DNA from: JACNKV01 sp964422145
GTDB taxonomy: Bacteria; Fidelibacterota; Marinisomatia; Marinisomatales; JACNKV01
Length of the DNA: 59,715 nucleotides
Direction: 5' to 3'
Assembly: GCA_964422145.1 (NCBI GenBank)
Contig: CAYQZV010000011.1
Location: 1 to 59,715 of the forward strand
Shown: positions 27,076 to 36,368 of the stretch, piece by piece
Layout: every line of letters starts with the position of its first letter
How positions within the stretch are numbered: the stretch's first letter is position 1
The notes under the pieces: generated by a model
The model's database searches: none
Seen by the model: the letters and a program-made list of their open reading frames with translations, nothing else
What the model was told of the DNA's origin: nothing
Made by a program: the position numbers and the translations under genes

Positions 27076-27936
27076 GTGATTAAAAGCATGACAGGTTATG
27101 GTCGGAATACGGCCACTAAAAAACATACTCAGGTTACAGTGCGGGTTCGTTCTGTGAATTCACGCTTTTTGGATTTGAAAGTTCGTGGTACTGAATTGGA
27201 ACCCGAATTGGATATGAAAATTCGTGATCGCATCACTGAATCTCTCACTCGGGGCAGTATCCAGGTCCATATTGATGTCGTGCAGAACCAAAACAGTGAT
27301 TCGTTGGTTTTCAATAAATCCAGATTTGAATCGATCGATCAACAGCTCTTGGATATCCAAAAAGAGTACGGACAGCATATTGCTTTGACGGATTTAGTCT
27401 CATTACGGGATTTGTTTTACGAAACAAACACGGAATACATCCCGGTCGCAGATGTTCTATCAGTGCTGGATGAAGCCCTTTTACAAACGAATGAGATGCG
27501 GACCAAAGAAGGTGAAAAACTCCAAAATGATATGTCAGAGCGATGTCTTGTTTTGGATGATCTGTTGTATCAAATTGAATCCAAAACCAAAAATTCTGCC
27601 TTCGAGCGTAAAGAGATTTATATTTCTAAAATCCAAGAGATAGCAGGTGCGTTACAATTGGATGAAAACCGATTATATCAAGAGATTGCTGTCCTGGCTG
27701 AGCGATCAGATACCACTGAAGAGATCGTGAGATTTCGCAGTCACATCGAACAATTCAAATCGTTTTTAATCCTCGATGAACCCGTTGGCAAGCGGATGAA
27801 TTTTCTATTGCAGGAAATGGTCAGAGAAGTAAATACCATTGGGTCTAAAAATGTACATTCAGAAGTTGCTGCATTAGTGATCGAAGCAAAAAGTGAAGTG
27901 GAAAAACTTCGGGAGCAAATCCAGAACGTTTTATGA
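27076..27936 (+). CDS. yicC: YicC-family endoribonuclease
   Basis: The 286-residue product starts at GTG 27076, giving the family N-terminus MIKSMTGYGRN; a TTG at 27061 would add five residues. Further family marks are VRVRSVNSRFLDLKVR, RGSIQVHIDV and the C-terminal KRMNFLLQEMVREVNTIGSK. YicC proteins are Mn-dependent ribonucleases of a recently defined type. The gene is coupled to gmk by an ATGA overlap, the common order yicC-gmk-rpoZ. Confidence 0.93.
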   Translation: MIKSMTGYGRNTATKKHTQVTVRVRSVNSRFLDLKVRGTELEPELDMKIRDRITESLTRGSIQVHIDVVQNQNSDSLVFNKSRFESIDQQLLDIQKEYGQHIALTDLVSLRDLFYETNTEYIPVADVLSVLDEALLQTNEMRTKEGEKLQNDMSERCLVLDDLLYQIESKTKNSAFERKEIYISKIQEIAGALQLDENRLYQEIAVLAERSDTTEEIVRFRSHIEQFKSFLILDEPVGKRMNFLLQEMVREVNTIGSKNVHSEVAALVIEAKSEVEKLREQIQNVL

Positions 27937-28511
27937 AGAAGCAATTGATCGCTATCTCAGCTCCATCCGGAACGGGAAAAACAACACTTTGTCGGGCATT
28001 ACAGAAACGTGATCCTTCGTTGAATTTTTCTGTCTCCTGTACAACGCGTCCGAAGCGATCCTATGAGAAAGACGGATTTGATTATTTATTTATTTCCGAT
28101 GAAGATTTTAAGCAAAAAATGAATCAAGGTGAATTTGTTGAATATGAAGAGGTCCACGGATATTTATACGGAACCTTGAAATCCATATTGGATCAAGCTG
28201 TAGCAAACGAAGAGTTATTACTTCTTGAAGTTGATGTACGCGGTGCGATGACCATCAAAGCATTATATCCGGAACATTCAGTTTCGATCTTTTTACTGCC
28301 GCCCAGCATGGAAGTTCTGCGAAAACGGTTAGAATTGCGCGGAACAGATTCAGAAGAAAGAATTCTAAAACGACTCCAACGCCTTGAACTTGAAATGGGG
28401 TATAAGGATCGTTTTGATCACATTGTTATTAACGATGAAGTGGAACGTGCCACAACAGAATTACATGACATAATTACACAGGTAAATAAAGGAGAAATAA
28501 ATGGGTCTTAA
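27933..28511 (+). CDS. gmk: Guanylate kinase
   Basis: The 192-residue kinase converts GMP to GDP with ATP. The P-loop is SAPSGTGKTTLCRAL, the GMP-binding segment SCTTRPKRSYEKDGFDYLFI, with FVEYEEVHGYLYGT and LLEVDVRGAMTIK following. The length is normal. The 3' end overlaps rpoZ by 11 bases. Confidence 0.97.
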   Translation: MKKQLIAISAPSGTGKTTLCRALQKRDPSLNFSVSCTTRPKRSYEKDGFDYLFISDEDFKQKMNQGEFVEYEEVHGYLYGTLKSILDQAVANEELLLLEVDVRGAMTIKALYPEHSVSIFLLPPSMEVLRKRLELRGTDSEERILKRLQRLELEMGYKDRFDHIVINDEVERATTELHDIITQVNKGEINGS

Positions 28512-28782
28512 ACCTTTATCGATTCGTAAAATGGAATCTCAAACAGAAGATGTTTTTGAAGCTGTTGCCGTCATCTCTGAACGAGCAAGACAGATAATCA
28601 GAAACCGCCAACTGGATCAAACGATGAAAGAAAATATTGAAGATGACTATGAAACGTTTGATGAGTTTGAAGAAATAGTTCCTGAAGATTACGTTGAGAT
28701 TGACAAACCTACAAAAGCTGCCACAGATGAATTCATCGATGGTAAGCTTGAGTGGGGTAAATCAGTCGAATTTGGGGAATAA
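28501..28782 (+). CDS. rpoZ: RNA polymerase omega subunit
   Basis: The 93-residue protein carries the omega core DVFEAVAVISERARQIIRNR near the N-terminus, then an acidic tail. Omega helps assemble the beta' subunit and, in many bacteria, forms part of a ppGpp site. AAAGGAG precedes the ATG inside the end of gmk. The downstream rel gene, which makes ppGpp, is in the same co-directional run. Confidence 0.88.
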   Translation: MGLKPLSIRKMESQTEDVFEAVAVISERARQIIRNRQLDQTMKENIEDDYETFDEFEEIVPEDYVEIDKPTKAATDEFIDGKLEWGKSVEFGE

Positions 28783-28792
28783 TTAAGAAATA

Positions 28793-29485
28793 ATGAACTT
28801 AAAATCCACTGAGGATTTATTTCGATATTTAGAACAAACCAGAGAGTTGTTTGGGAATGAATTGTATCATCAACTCGGTGAAGAGAACTCTTCGGACACA
28901 ACCCTTTCGGAACCGTTGAATTTTAACGCCGAAACGCTGGAGGATTTCTGTCAGGAGATCCATACATGCCAACAATGCCAGTTAGGCGAAACCAGACAAA
29001 ATTTTGTGTTTGGAGTTGGCGATCAAAACGCTAATTTACTATTGGTTGGTGAAGCACCCGGTGCTGAAGAAGATAAACTTGGAGAACCTTTTGTTGGCCG
29101 TGCAGGAAAATTATTAGATAAAATTCTCGCAGCGATTGGCAGAAGCCGTGAGAAAGATGTTTACATCTGCAATGTGTTAAAGTGCAGACCACCTAATAAT
29201 CGTGATCCGCTTCCATCTGAGGTTGAGGTGTGTGAACCGTATCTTATACACCAAATTCATTTGATTAATCCTAAATTAATTGTAGCTTTAGGTCGTGTCG
29301 CAGGAAAAACTTTACTAAAAGTTGAAGAACCGCTAAAAGCAATGCGAAAGACATTGCACGATTACCACGGGACTCCACTCATTGTCACGTATCATCCCGC
29401 AGCGTTATTACGGAATTCCGGTTTCAAACGTCCGACATGGGAAGATTTTCAATGGATACAATCCATTCTTGAAGGAGAAAAATAA
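28793..29485 (+). CDS. Uracil-DNA glycosylase, family 4 (Fe-S type)
   Basis: The 230-residue protein shows CQQCQLGETRQNFVFG, the catalytic-loop motif VGEAPGAEEDKLGEPF, NVLKCRPPNNRDP and a fourth cysteine in EVEVCEPYL; the four cysteines form the 4Fe-4S site of family 4 enzymes. The second active-site motif is YHPAALLR. It removes uracil from DNA. About 60 N-terminal residues precede the domain. It sits two bases before dnaB. Confidence 0.93.
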   Translation: MNLKSTEDLFRYLEQTRELFGNELYHQLGEENSSDTTLSEPLNFNAETLEDFCQEIHTCQQCQLGETRQNFVFGVGDQNANLLLVGEAPGAEEDKLGEPFVGRAGKLLDKILAAIGRSREKDVYICNVLKCRPPNNRDPLPSEVEVCEPYLIHQIHLINPKLIVALGRVAGKTLLKVEEPLKAMRKTLHDYHGTPLIVTYHPAALLRNSGFKRPTWEDFQWIQSILEGEK

Positions 29486-29487
29486 TC

Positions 29488-30858
29488 ATGGCTGACAGTA
29501 ACAAAACTCGATCGTTGAATATCCAGCCGCAAGCCTTGGAAGCTGAACAAGCCGTTCTGGGTTCAATGCTTTCAAGCAAAGAAGCTGTGGCGCGTGTTTT
29601 ACAGTGGCTGAATGTCGATCATTTTTATAAAGATGCTCACGGTAAAATTTTCTCCGTCATGACGAAATTGTTTAATAAGAATGAACCGATTGATACAATT
29701 TCTGTCATCGACCGCTTAAAAAAGAATAAAGATTTAGATGCTGTTGGCGGTGCTTATTATATCACTGGATTGATTGAATCCGTTCCGACGGCAAGTAACG
29801 TCGAAAATTATGCCAAAATCGTTCTCGAAAAATCGTTGCTTCGAAAAGTCATTCAGCTTGCACATGATGTGTCCAAAGATGCGTATGATGACCAGCAGGA
29901 TGTTGACGACATCCTTGATAAAGCGGAACGGGCGATTTTCAATATTACTCAAAATCGTTTAAAGGGTGGTTTTCGTCAAATCGCTCCAGTACTGCAAGAA
30001 ACGTTTGAGCAGTTAGATAAGATCGCTGCCAGAAAGAGTGATGTTATTGGTGTGCCGTCAGGGTTAACTGATTTGGACAAACTCACGTCCGGTTTTCATG
30101 ATGGAGAGCTTATCATTATTGCAGGGCGGCCCGGTATGGGAAAAACCGCGCTGGCATTAACGATGGCAAGAAATGCTGCAGTGGCTCACAAACAAGGAGT
30201 TGGGATATTTAGTTTGGAGATGGCAAATCACCAGCTTGCAAATCGATTACTCTGTGCAGAAGCGCGTGTGGATAGTCATTTAGTCCGAACCGGAAATCTC
30301 CCGAAGAAACAATGGAAAAATTTAAGTATCCACGTTGGTGAATTGGCGGAAGCGCCGATTTTTTTAGATGACACACCCGCTATCACCGTCTTGGAACTAC
30401 GGGCAAAAGCTCGACGATTAATGGCGGAAAGTGATATTAAAATGATCGTCGTTGATTATCTTCAGTTAATGCAGGGCCCCAAAGGGGTTGAAAGCCGTCA
30501 GCAGGAGATATCGGTGATTACACGATCATTAAAAGCCTTGGCGAAAGACCTGGGAATTCCTATTGTTGCTTTAAGTCAGCTTTCACGTGCAGTGGAGAGT
30601 CGTCAAGACAAACGTCCTCAGCTTTCTGATTTACGTGAAAGTGGCGCAATTGAGCAAGATGCGGATGTTGTCATATTTTTATATCGTCCCTGGGTTTATA
30701 ATAAAGATGACGATGACTTGCTCGGGAAAGCACATATTGAAGTGGCAAAACAGAGAAACGGTCCCACCGGTTCCATTGACGTTACTTTTATTGACAGCTA
30801 TGCAAGATTCGAAGACAGATCCATGTTCGATGAATCGGACGTTTCTGTTCCCTTTTAA
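29488..30858 (+). CDS. dnaB: Replicative DNA helicase DnaB
   Basis: The 456-residue hexameric helicase has the N-terminal PQALEAEQAVLGSMLSS domain, the RecA-like Walker A GRPGMGKTALALTMA, Walker B MIVVDYLQLMQG, and ALSQLSRAVESRQDKRPQLS followed by DLRESGAIEQDADVV. No intein interrupts the active site. It unwinds DNA at the replication fork. The rel ATG overlaps its stop by one base (TAATG). Confidence 0.98.
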   Translation: MADSNKTRSLNIQPQALEAEQAVLGSMLSSKEAVARVLQWLNVDHFYKDAHGKIFSVMTKLFNKNEPIDTISVIDRLKKNKDLDAVGGAYYITGLIESVPTASNVENYAKIVLEKSLLRKVIQLAHDVSKDAYDDQQDVDDILDKAERAIFNITQNRLKGGFRQIAPVLQETFEQLDKIAARKSDVIGVPSGLTDLDKLTSGFHDGELIIIAGRPGMGKTALALTMARNAAVAHKQGVGIFSLEMANHQLANRLLCAEARVDSHLVRTGNLPKKQWKNLSIHVGELAEAPIFLDDTPAITVLELRAKARRLMAESDIKMIVVDYLQLMQGPKGVESRQQEISVITRSLKALAKDLGIPIVALSQLSRAVESRQDKRPQLSDLRESGAIEQDADVVIFLYRPWVYNKDDDDLLGKAHIEVAKQRNGPTGSIDVTFIDSYARFEDRSMFDESDVSVPF

Positions 30859-33056
30859 TGCCTAATCCACTTTCGAAACTCGTTCCCCATTTAGTGGGTG
30901 AATATCCTCGTTCCTTTACCACTCTTTTCAATGACATTGTCACCATAAATGATGAGAATCGTGACGAACTGATCAAGTTGGTTTGGTCAGCCTACTCGAT
31001 GGCAAGTACACATCATGAAGGACAGAAAAGGCGATCAGGAAAATCCTATTTTGAAGATCATTGTCTAGGAGTTGCGAATATCCTAGCCAGCTGGAAAATG
31101 GATCACATCACCATTATTGGCGGTTTGCTGCATGATGTTATTGAAGACACGGATGTTACATTTAAAGATTTGGATAAACAATTCGGGAATGATATCGCTA
31201 CATTGGTTGACGGTGTAACCAAATTAGGTGGAATCGACTTTTCCAGCCGGATGGAAAAACAAGCCGGAAACTTCATGAAATTGTTGCTATCTGTTGCAAA
31301 AGATCTTCGTGTGATCATCATCAAATTTGCTGATAGGCTTCACAACATGAGTACGATCAAATATATGACGAAGATCAAACAACATCGGATTGCAATCGAA
31401 ACTCGGGACGTTTACGTTCCGCTGGCTCATCGACTGGGAATGGCATCAGTCAAATGGGAATTAGAAGATCTTGTGCTGCAGACACTCAATCCCGTGTCAT
31501 ATAAAGATATCGAAACAAAGCTAAAAGCTTCAAACCGTCAGCGGCAAAAATATATCAATACGATAATTGGTCCGGTGAAGAACGAACTTTCGAAATTGGA
31601 GATTAGCACGGATATTTTTGGACGTCCCAAGTCTCATGCGTCGATTTACGGTAAAATGGTCAAAAGAGGAAAGACTTTTGAAGAAATTTATGATATCTAT
31701 GCCATTAGGATTATCGTTGACCGAGTTGACCAGTGTTATTTAACGCTAGGAATCATCCACAATTTATACTCGCCGGTTCAGGAAAGATTTAAAGACTTTA
31801 TTGCATCACCGAAGTCCAACGGATACCAATCCATTCACACCACGGTTGTCGGGCATGACGGTCACATGGTTGAAATCCAAATTCGAACTGAAGAAATGGA
31901 CAAAACCGCTGAGATAGGTGTCGCGGCTCACTGGTTATATAAAGAGGGCAAAACGACCTATGAGAATCTTGATGCAAACGTTAAATGGCTTCGGGAACTG
32001 GTAGAAATTCTACAAGATGAGTCATCTGACCCGAATGAATTTATGCATTTGTTAAAGATTGATCTTTTCGAAAATGAGATTTTTGTGTTTTCTCCTAAAG
32101 GGGATTTGATCCAGTTACCGGTGAACGCAACGCCCATTGATTTTGCTTTTCAGATTCATACACAGGTCGGGTTACACTGTATGGGTGCAAAAATTAATCA
32201 TAAAGTCGTTCCGTTGAATACGATCTTGAAGAATGGGGATATCGTTGAAATTATAACGAGTAAAAACCAGCATCCGAGTATTGGCTGGCTGAAATTGGCA
32301 GTAACAACCAAAGCACGGAACCACATCAACCGATATCTCCGAAAAATACGTCAGGAAGAAAGTTTTAAACTGGGTTTAGAGATACTCGAAAAAACACTGC
32401 GCAGATTAAAAGAATTTGACATGCTCAAAGAGATCAAAGAGTCCTACAATAAATTCGGATTGAATTCAACAGATGCACTGATGTCTGCCATCGGGAACGG
32501 AAACCTGACGGTCAGAGAAATCTTCAAGAAACTTCGTCCAACTGATGACTCAGATTTTGTTATTTCTGAAGATGAAGAGCAAAGCAGTTTTTTCGATTTT
32601 GCCCGATCATCTTCAAAAGGGATCAAACTTCAGGGCATCAAAGATTTGATGGTGAACTTTGGAAAATGCTGTAATCCGATCCCCGGAGATAATATGATCG
32701 GTTTCGTTACCCGAGGAAGAGGAATCACCGTTCACCGAACATCCTGTAACAGTCTGCCGCTGCTGACAGAAGAATCAGATCGGTTAATCCCTGTCGAATG
32801 GGACGTAACTAAAAATGACTTATTTAGTGTGTTGCTTAAAGTCGTAGGTGAAGACCGAAAGGGTATTTTAAAAGATGTAACCGAATGTATTTCCGGAGAT
32901 AAAATGAATATCAAAAGTGTAGATATGAAAGTTCAGGATAATGTTGCCATCGGAAATATCATCGTTCAGGTCAATAATCTTCGCCAGCTGGATCGTTTAA
33001 TTAACAAATTAACTAAAGTCCAGGGTATTGACTACGTTGAACGTGTAGGACGTTAG
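30858..33056 (+). CDS. rel: Bifunctional (p)ppGpp synthetase/hydrolase, Rel/SpoT family
   Basis: The 732-residue long RSH protein has an HD hydrolase domain (GGLLHDVIEDTDVT, ADRLHNMSTI), a synthetase domain (IYDIYAIRIIVD, RFKDFIASPKSNGYQSIHTT, MVEIQIRTEEMDKTAEIG), a TGS domain (IFVFSPKGDLIQLPVNATPI) and a C-terminal ACT domain. Both catalytic centres look intact, so it probably makes and degrades the alarmone in response to starvation. It lies between dnaB and ruvX. Confidence 0.97.
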   Translation: MPNPLSKLVPHLVGEYPRSFTTLFNDIVTINDENRDELIKLVWSAYSMASTHHEGQKRRSGKSYFEDHCLGVANILASWKMDHITIIGGLLHDVIEDTDVTFKDLDKQFGNDIATLVDGVTKLGGIDFSSRMEKQAGNFMKLLLSVAKDLRVIIIKFADRLHNMSTIKYMTKIKQHRIAIETRDVYVPLAHRLGMASVKWELEDLVLQTLNPVSYKDIETKLKASNRQRQKYINTIIGPVKNELSKLEISTDIFGRPKSHASIYGKMVKRGKTFEEIYDIYAIRIIVDRVDQCYLTLGIIHNLYSPVQERFKDFIASPKSNGYQSIHTTVVGHDGHMVEIQIRTEEMDKTAEIGVAAHWLYKEGKTTYENLDANVKWLRELVEILQDESSDPNEFMHLLKIDLFENEIFVFSPKGDLIQLPVNATPIDFAFQIHTQVGLHCMGAKINHKVVPLNTILKNGDIVEIITSKNQHPSIGWLKLAVTTKARNHINRYLRKIRQEESFKLGLEILEKTLRRLKEFDMLKEIKESYNKFGLNSTDALMSAIGNGNLTVREIFKKLRPTDDSDFVISEDEEQSSFFDFARSSSKGIKLQGIKDLMVNFGKCCNPIPGDNMIGFVTRGRGITVHRTSCNSLPLLTEESDRLIPVEWDVTKNDLFSVLLKVVGEDRKGILKDVTECISGDKMNIKSVDMKVQDNVAIGNIIVQVNNLRQLDRLINKLTKVQGIDYVERVGR

Positions 33057-33060
33057 AGCC

Positions 33061-33468
33061 ATGGGCCGCATCCTTGGAATAGATCACGGGGACACTCGGT
33101 TTGGTCTTGCTTTATCCGATCCATTGAAAATGATTGCGTCCCCATATAAAACGTTAACTGTCAAATCTACTGATCAAATCCTTTCTGACCTCAAACACGT
33201 CATTATCGAGAAAGAAGTGGAAATGATTGTTTTGGGGTTACCGCTGGGAATGAAAGGACAGGAAACTGCTCAGACCAGACACGTTCGTGAATTTGCCGAG
33301 AAATTAACCCAAGAAGGTTATACTGTTATGCTTGAAGATGAGAGATTAACCTCAGTAAGCGCAAAGCGTTCTCTCCATGAACAGAATATAAAAACAGGAC
33401 ATGATAAGCAGCGAGTAGATCAAACGGCAGCGGCTATTTTATTACAGCAATATTTGGATAAAAATTAA
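33061..33468 (+). CDS. ruvX: RuvX/YqgF-type Holliday junction resolvase-like protein
   Basis: The 135-residue RNase H-fold protein has GRILGIDHGDTRFGLALSDP, IVLGLPLGMKGQETAQT, LEDERLTSVSAK and RVDQTAAAILLQQYL. YqgF proteins process the 5' end of pre-16S rRNA; a Holliday junction role was proposed earlier. It follows rel after four bases. Confidence 0.93.
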   Translation: MGRILGIDHGDTRFGLALSDPLKMIASPYKTLTVKSTDQILSDLKHVIIEKEVEMIVLGLPLGMKGQETAQTRHVREFAEKLTQEGYTVMLEDERLTSVSAKRSLHEQNIKTGHDKQRVDQTAAAILLQQYLDKN

Positions 33469-33482
33469 TTCACAAACGATTG

Positions 33483-34997
33483 ATGATTTATAAAATATTA
33501 TCTCAAGCTAAATGGCAATTAGCCATTGTATCCGGTGTACTGATCGGACTTTCATATCCACCGTTACATTTGGGTTTTATAGCCTGGTTTGGATTGGTTC
33601 CTCTCATCCATGTCATATTATCATCGAAAATCGGTGAAGCAGCCCGATTCAGTTTTATTGCGTCCATCACAGCCAATTTTATTTCACTTTATTGGATCGG
33701 CTTTAACAGCGGAGCAGGATTTTGGGTTGTGTTAGCATCCTTGATCGGAGCCGTTTTGTATTTGGGGGTTTTCTGGGCAGGGATGGGTTCGATTTCGGCA
33801 TGGTTTCAAAAACAAACTCAAAATGGATTAATCTTTTTCCCGTTTCTTTGGGTTTTAATGGAATGGGTGAGAAGTTTAGGCAGTCTAGGATTTCCTTGGA
33901 TTAACTTAGCGTTAACTCAGACGCAATTTTTACCCCTCATTCAGGCAGCAGATATCACTGGTAGCTACGGTGTCTCTTTCATTATTGTGATTCTGAACAC
34001 ATGTTTGTATTCCGCTCTCCATAATAAAAAGACTTTAAAGTATGTATCCTTCACGATCGGAATTTTGCTCATCATGTGGATATACGGATCACTTCGGATA
34101 TCAGATATTGAATCGCGTGAGAATCAAAAAGAATTCACTGTTGCGGTGGTGCAACCCAATATTGATCCAAATGAAAAATGGGAGAGGGAACATCGAAAAA
34201 AAACATACTCAACGATGCACGCCTTACTGGACACCGCTTTATCATTTGAGCCGGATTTGGTCTTATGGCCAGAAACAGCACTGCCGACTTATCTGAGATT
34301 ATCCCAAACTTCAAGAGGGCCATTAGTCTATCGGTTAAAAAAATATGATATTCCTTTATTATCAGGGACGGTAGACATTTTACGTGATTCACTTGGCGTT
34401 CGGCAATATTATAATTCCAGCATCTTTTTAAGCCCGGATGGTACATTCGAAATGTACCATAAAGTTCAGCTTGTTCCGTTTGCTGAGTATATTCCGATGT
34501 CCGGTTGGTTTCCGTCTTTGAAAAAACTGAATTTTGGTCAAGGGAACTTTAGTCACGGTTCAGATTATACAGTGTTTCAAACAGATTCTGTTTCATTTTC
34601 AAATGTTATTTGTTACGAATCAAGCCTGCCGCAAGTGGTCAGGGCATTTGTAAAAAACGGAGCTCGTTTGATCACTATCGAAGCGAATGACGGCTGGCTT
34701 GGAAATACATCCGGTCCGTATCAGCATTTTGAGTTAGCACGATTACGTGCCGTTGAAAACCGAGTCCCGATTGCCCGTAGTGCAAATACAGGAATTTCAG
34801 GTATTATCCTTCCCACGGGACGAGTGATCAGTCACATTCCGATCCATGAATCTGATATTCTGATTGGAACCGTTCCGATTCATAATCATACAAGCTATTA
34901 TGCCGAAAAAGGTGATAAATTCGTATGGTTGGCGGCACTAATTTCCATTTTTATGGGTATCGTTTTGTTCAGAAAAAAGAGTGTAAATGAAAAATAA
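33483..34997 (+). CDS. lnt: Apolipoprotein N-acyltransferase Lnt
   Basis: The 504-residue protein has an N-terminal block of about six membrane segments and a periplasmic nitrilase-like domain. The catalytic triad can be read in LVLWPETALPTYL (Glu), YHKVQLVPFAEYIP (Lys) and NVICYESSLP (Cys). It adds the third acyl chain to lipoproteins, a step of diderm bacteria. ATG 33483 is preferred over the TTG one codon upstream. The end overlaps the next gene by 11 bases. lgt is also encoded in this window. Confidence 0.95.
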   Translation: MIYKILSQAKWQLAIVSGVLIGLSYPPLHLGFIAWFGLVPLIHVILSSKIGEAARFSFIASITANFISLYWIGFNSGAGFWVVLASLIGAVLYLGVFWAGMGSISAWFQKQTQNGLIFFPFLWVLMEWVRSLGSLGFPWINLALTQTQFLPLIQAADITGSYGVSFIIVILNTCLYSALHNKKTLKYVSFTIGILLIMWIYGSLRISDIESRENQKEFTVAVVQPNIDPNEKWEREHRKKTYSTMHALLDTALSFEPDLVLWPETALPTYLRLSQTSRGPLVYRLKKYDIPLLSGTVDILRDSLGVRQYYNSSIFLSPDGTFEMYHKVQLVPFAEYIPMSGWFPSLKKLNFGQGNFSHGSDYTVFQTDSVSFSNVICYESSLPQVVRAFVKNGARLITIEANDGWLGNTSGPYQHFELARLRAVENRVPIARSANTGISGIILPTGRVISHIPIHESDILIGTVPIHNHTSYYAEKGDKFVWLAALISIFMGIVLFRKKSVNEK

Positions 34998-35622
34998 ATA
35001 TTTGATGATAATCCTCATCCTTTGGATGGTCCCCGTATCTCTATGGAGTGAAAATTCGGTTAAATTCCCGATTTTGAGATCGTTATTGATCCCGGGGACG
35101 GGGGAAGTAGCTATTGGGTATAAACAAAGAGGACGTGTATTCCTGTATACCGAATCAGCTTTATGGCTGTCTGCAATCAGCAGTTTTAGTATCTCAAAAA
35201 TAGAAAAAGAAAGATACATTGCGTTTTCAGCTGATCACGCGAATGTGGATATCAATCGAAAAGACAGACTCTTTTGGATCGATATCGGTAATTATGATTC
35301 CAGAGATGCTTTTGTTGAAGAACATCTGCGATTTCGGGATTACTGGGCTGTTGAACGATACCGGTTGAGTGAAGGGGATGAGACAGATGCGTGGAACTGG
35401 GAATGGGATTCTACTAAAAATCGGGAGAAATTTGAAGCGATGAGAATCTCCAGCGATACGTGGTCTCTAGCCGGTAAATTCATTTTAGGCGGGATATTCA
35501 TCAATCATGTTGTGTCTGTAATTGATGTCATGTATTTGACAAGGCTTGAAGCCGTTACGGTCATCCCGATCGTTGAGCCGTATAAACAATCATATTCACT
35601 ATCATTTTCTGCCCGGTTTTAG
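34987..35622 (+). CDS. Uncharacterised exported protein with DUF5683-like features
   Basis: The 211-residue product has a signal peptide (YLMIILILWMVPVSLWSEN). Downstream are LRSLLIPGTGEVAIGYKQRG and FLYTESALWLSAI, which resemble the PGxGQ...G...Y segments of DUF5683-type proteins of FCB bacteria, then a soluble charged region and a hydrophobic stretch (LAGKFILGGIFINHVVSVID). I do not recognise a function. It begins inside the 3' end of lnt and is followed by ecfT after 17 bases. Confidence 0.6.
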   Translation: MKNKYLMIILILWMVPVSLWSENSVKFPILRSLLIPGTGEVAIGYKQRGRVFLYTESALWLSAISSFSISKIEKERYIAFSADHANVDINRKDRLFWIDIGNYDSRDAFVEEHLRFRDYWAVERYRLSEGDETDAWNWEWDSTKNREKFEAMRISSDTWSLAGKFILGGIFINHVVSVIDVMYLTRLEAVTVIPIVEPYKQSYSLSFSARF

Positions 35623-35639
35623 AAAGTCAGAATCGTAAA

Positions 35640-36368
35640 ATGCAATGGAACCCAAATCCAATTGTCATTTTGTATATCGTCTTTGGGATCGTGTTTGTAT
35701 TCATGACGGCTGAATCGTCATTAATGTTAGCCGGAAGTTTGGTTGTGTTTATTTTTTATCTTTTATTGAACCGTCCTGCGATGAGAAACAAAGTTTTCAA
35801 CCGAATGAAACCGTTTATGGTTTATATCCCGATGATGGGGGGTCTCTATTATCTTATTTCATTCCTTCTCACCGACTCATCTCATCTTGAGATTTTATCT
35901 AATACGATATTCTCTGTCGTTAAACTTGGACTAATGGTTGGTGTGATGTCGGTTTACTTGGAATACTCTGGAATAATCACCACTTTAGATGCATTTCGGA
36001 GCCTTTGGACGAAAACCCGTCTTCCTTGGAAAGCTATGGATAATATGTTTCTATATTGTGAATTAGTCTTGAGATTTTTCCCAACGATGCGTACTGAATG
36101 GACATCCATGATCAATTCTAGAAAAGCGTTAGGATTGTCTAATGGAAATCAAAAGGGGAAATCTTACAGATTGTTCATTAAATATTTACCGGGGATCGTC
36201 ATTCAAAGTTATCGGAAATCTGAAGATGTTGCGGATGTGATGATCAGAAGAGGGTACGGCAAACAGATCCCACGCGGGATGGCTTACCCCATATCGATGA
36301 CAGTCAAAGATGGATTGTTGTTTTCAGTGTTTACTGTTCTAATTTTAGGAGTGAATTACCTTGCCTAG
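35640..36368 (+). CDS. ecfT: ECF-type transporter transmembrane subunit (EcfT/CbiQ-like)
   Basis: The 242-residue membrane protein has an N-terminal pair of hydrophobic segments (IVILYIVFGIVFVF, AGSLVVFIFYLLL), a further segment around 110, and long cytosolic coupling helices. MRTEWTSMINSRKALGL and SEDVADVMIRRGYGKQ match the two coupling-helix motifs (Ala-Arg-Gly type) of EcfT/CbiQ. It would link an S-component to ATPases. No S-component or ATPase is adjacent; a fused double ATPase of the same kind is at 49411. The end overlaps truA by eight bases. Confidence 0.75.
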   Translation: MQWNPNPIVILYIVFGIVFVFMTAESSLMLAGSLVVFIFYLLLNRPAMRNKVFNRMKPFMVYIPMMGGLYYLISFLLTDSSHLEILSNTIFSVVKLGLMVGVMSVYLEYSGIITTLDAFRSLWTKTRLPWKAMDNMFLYCELVLRFFPTMRTEWTSMINSRKALGLSNGNQKGKSYRLFIKYLPGIVIQSYRKSEDVADVMIRRGYGKQIPRGMAYPISMTVKDGLLFSVFTVLILGVNYLA

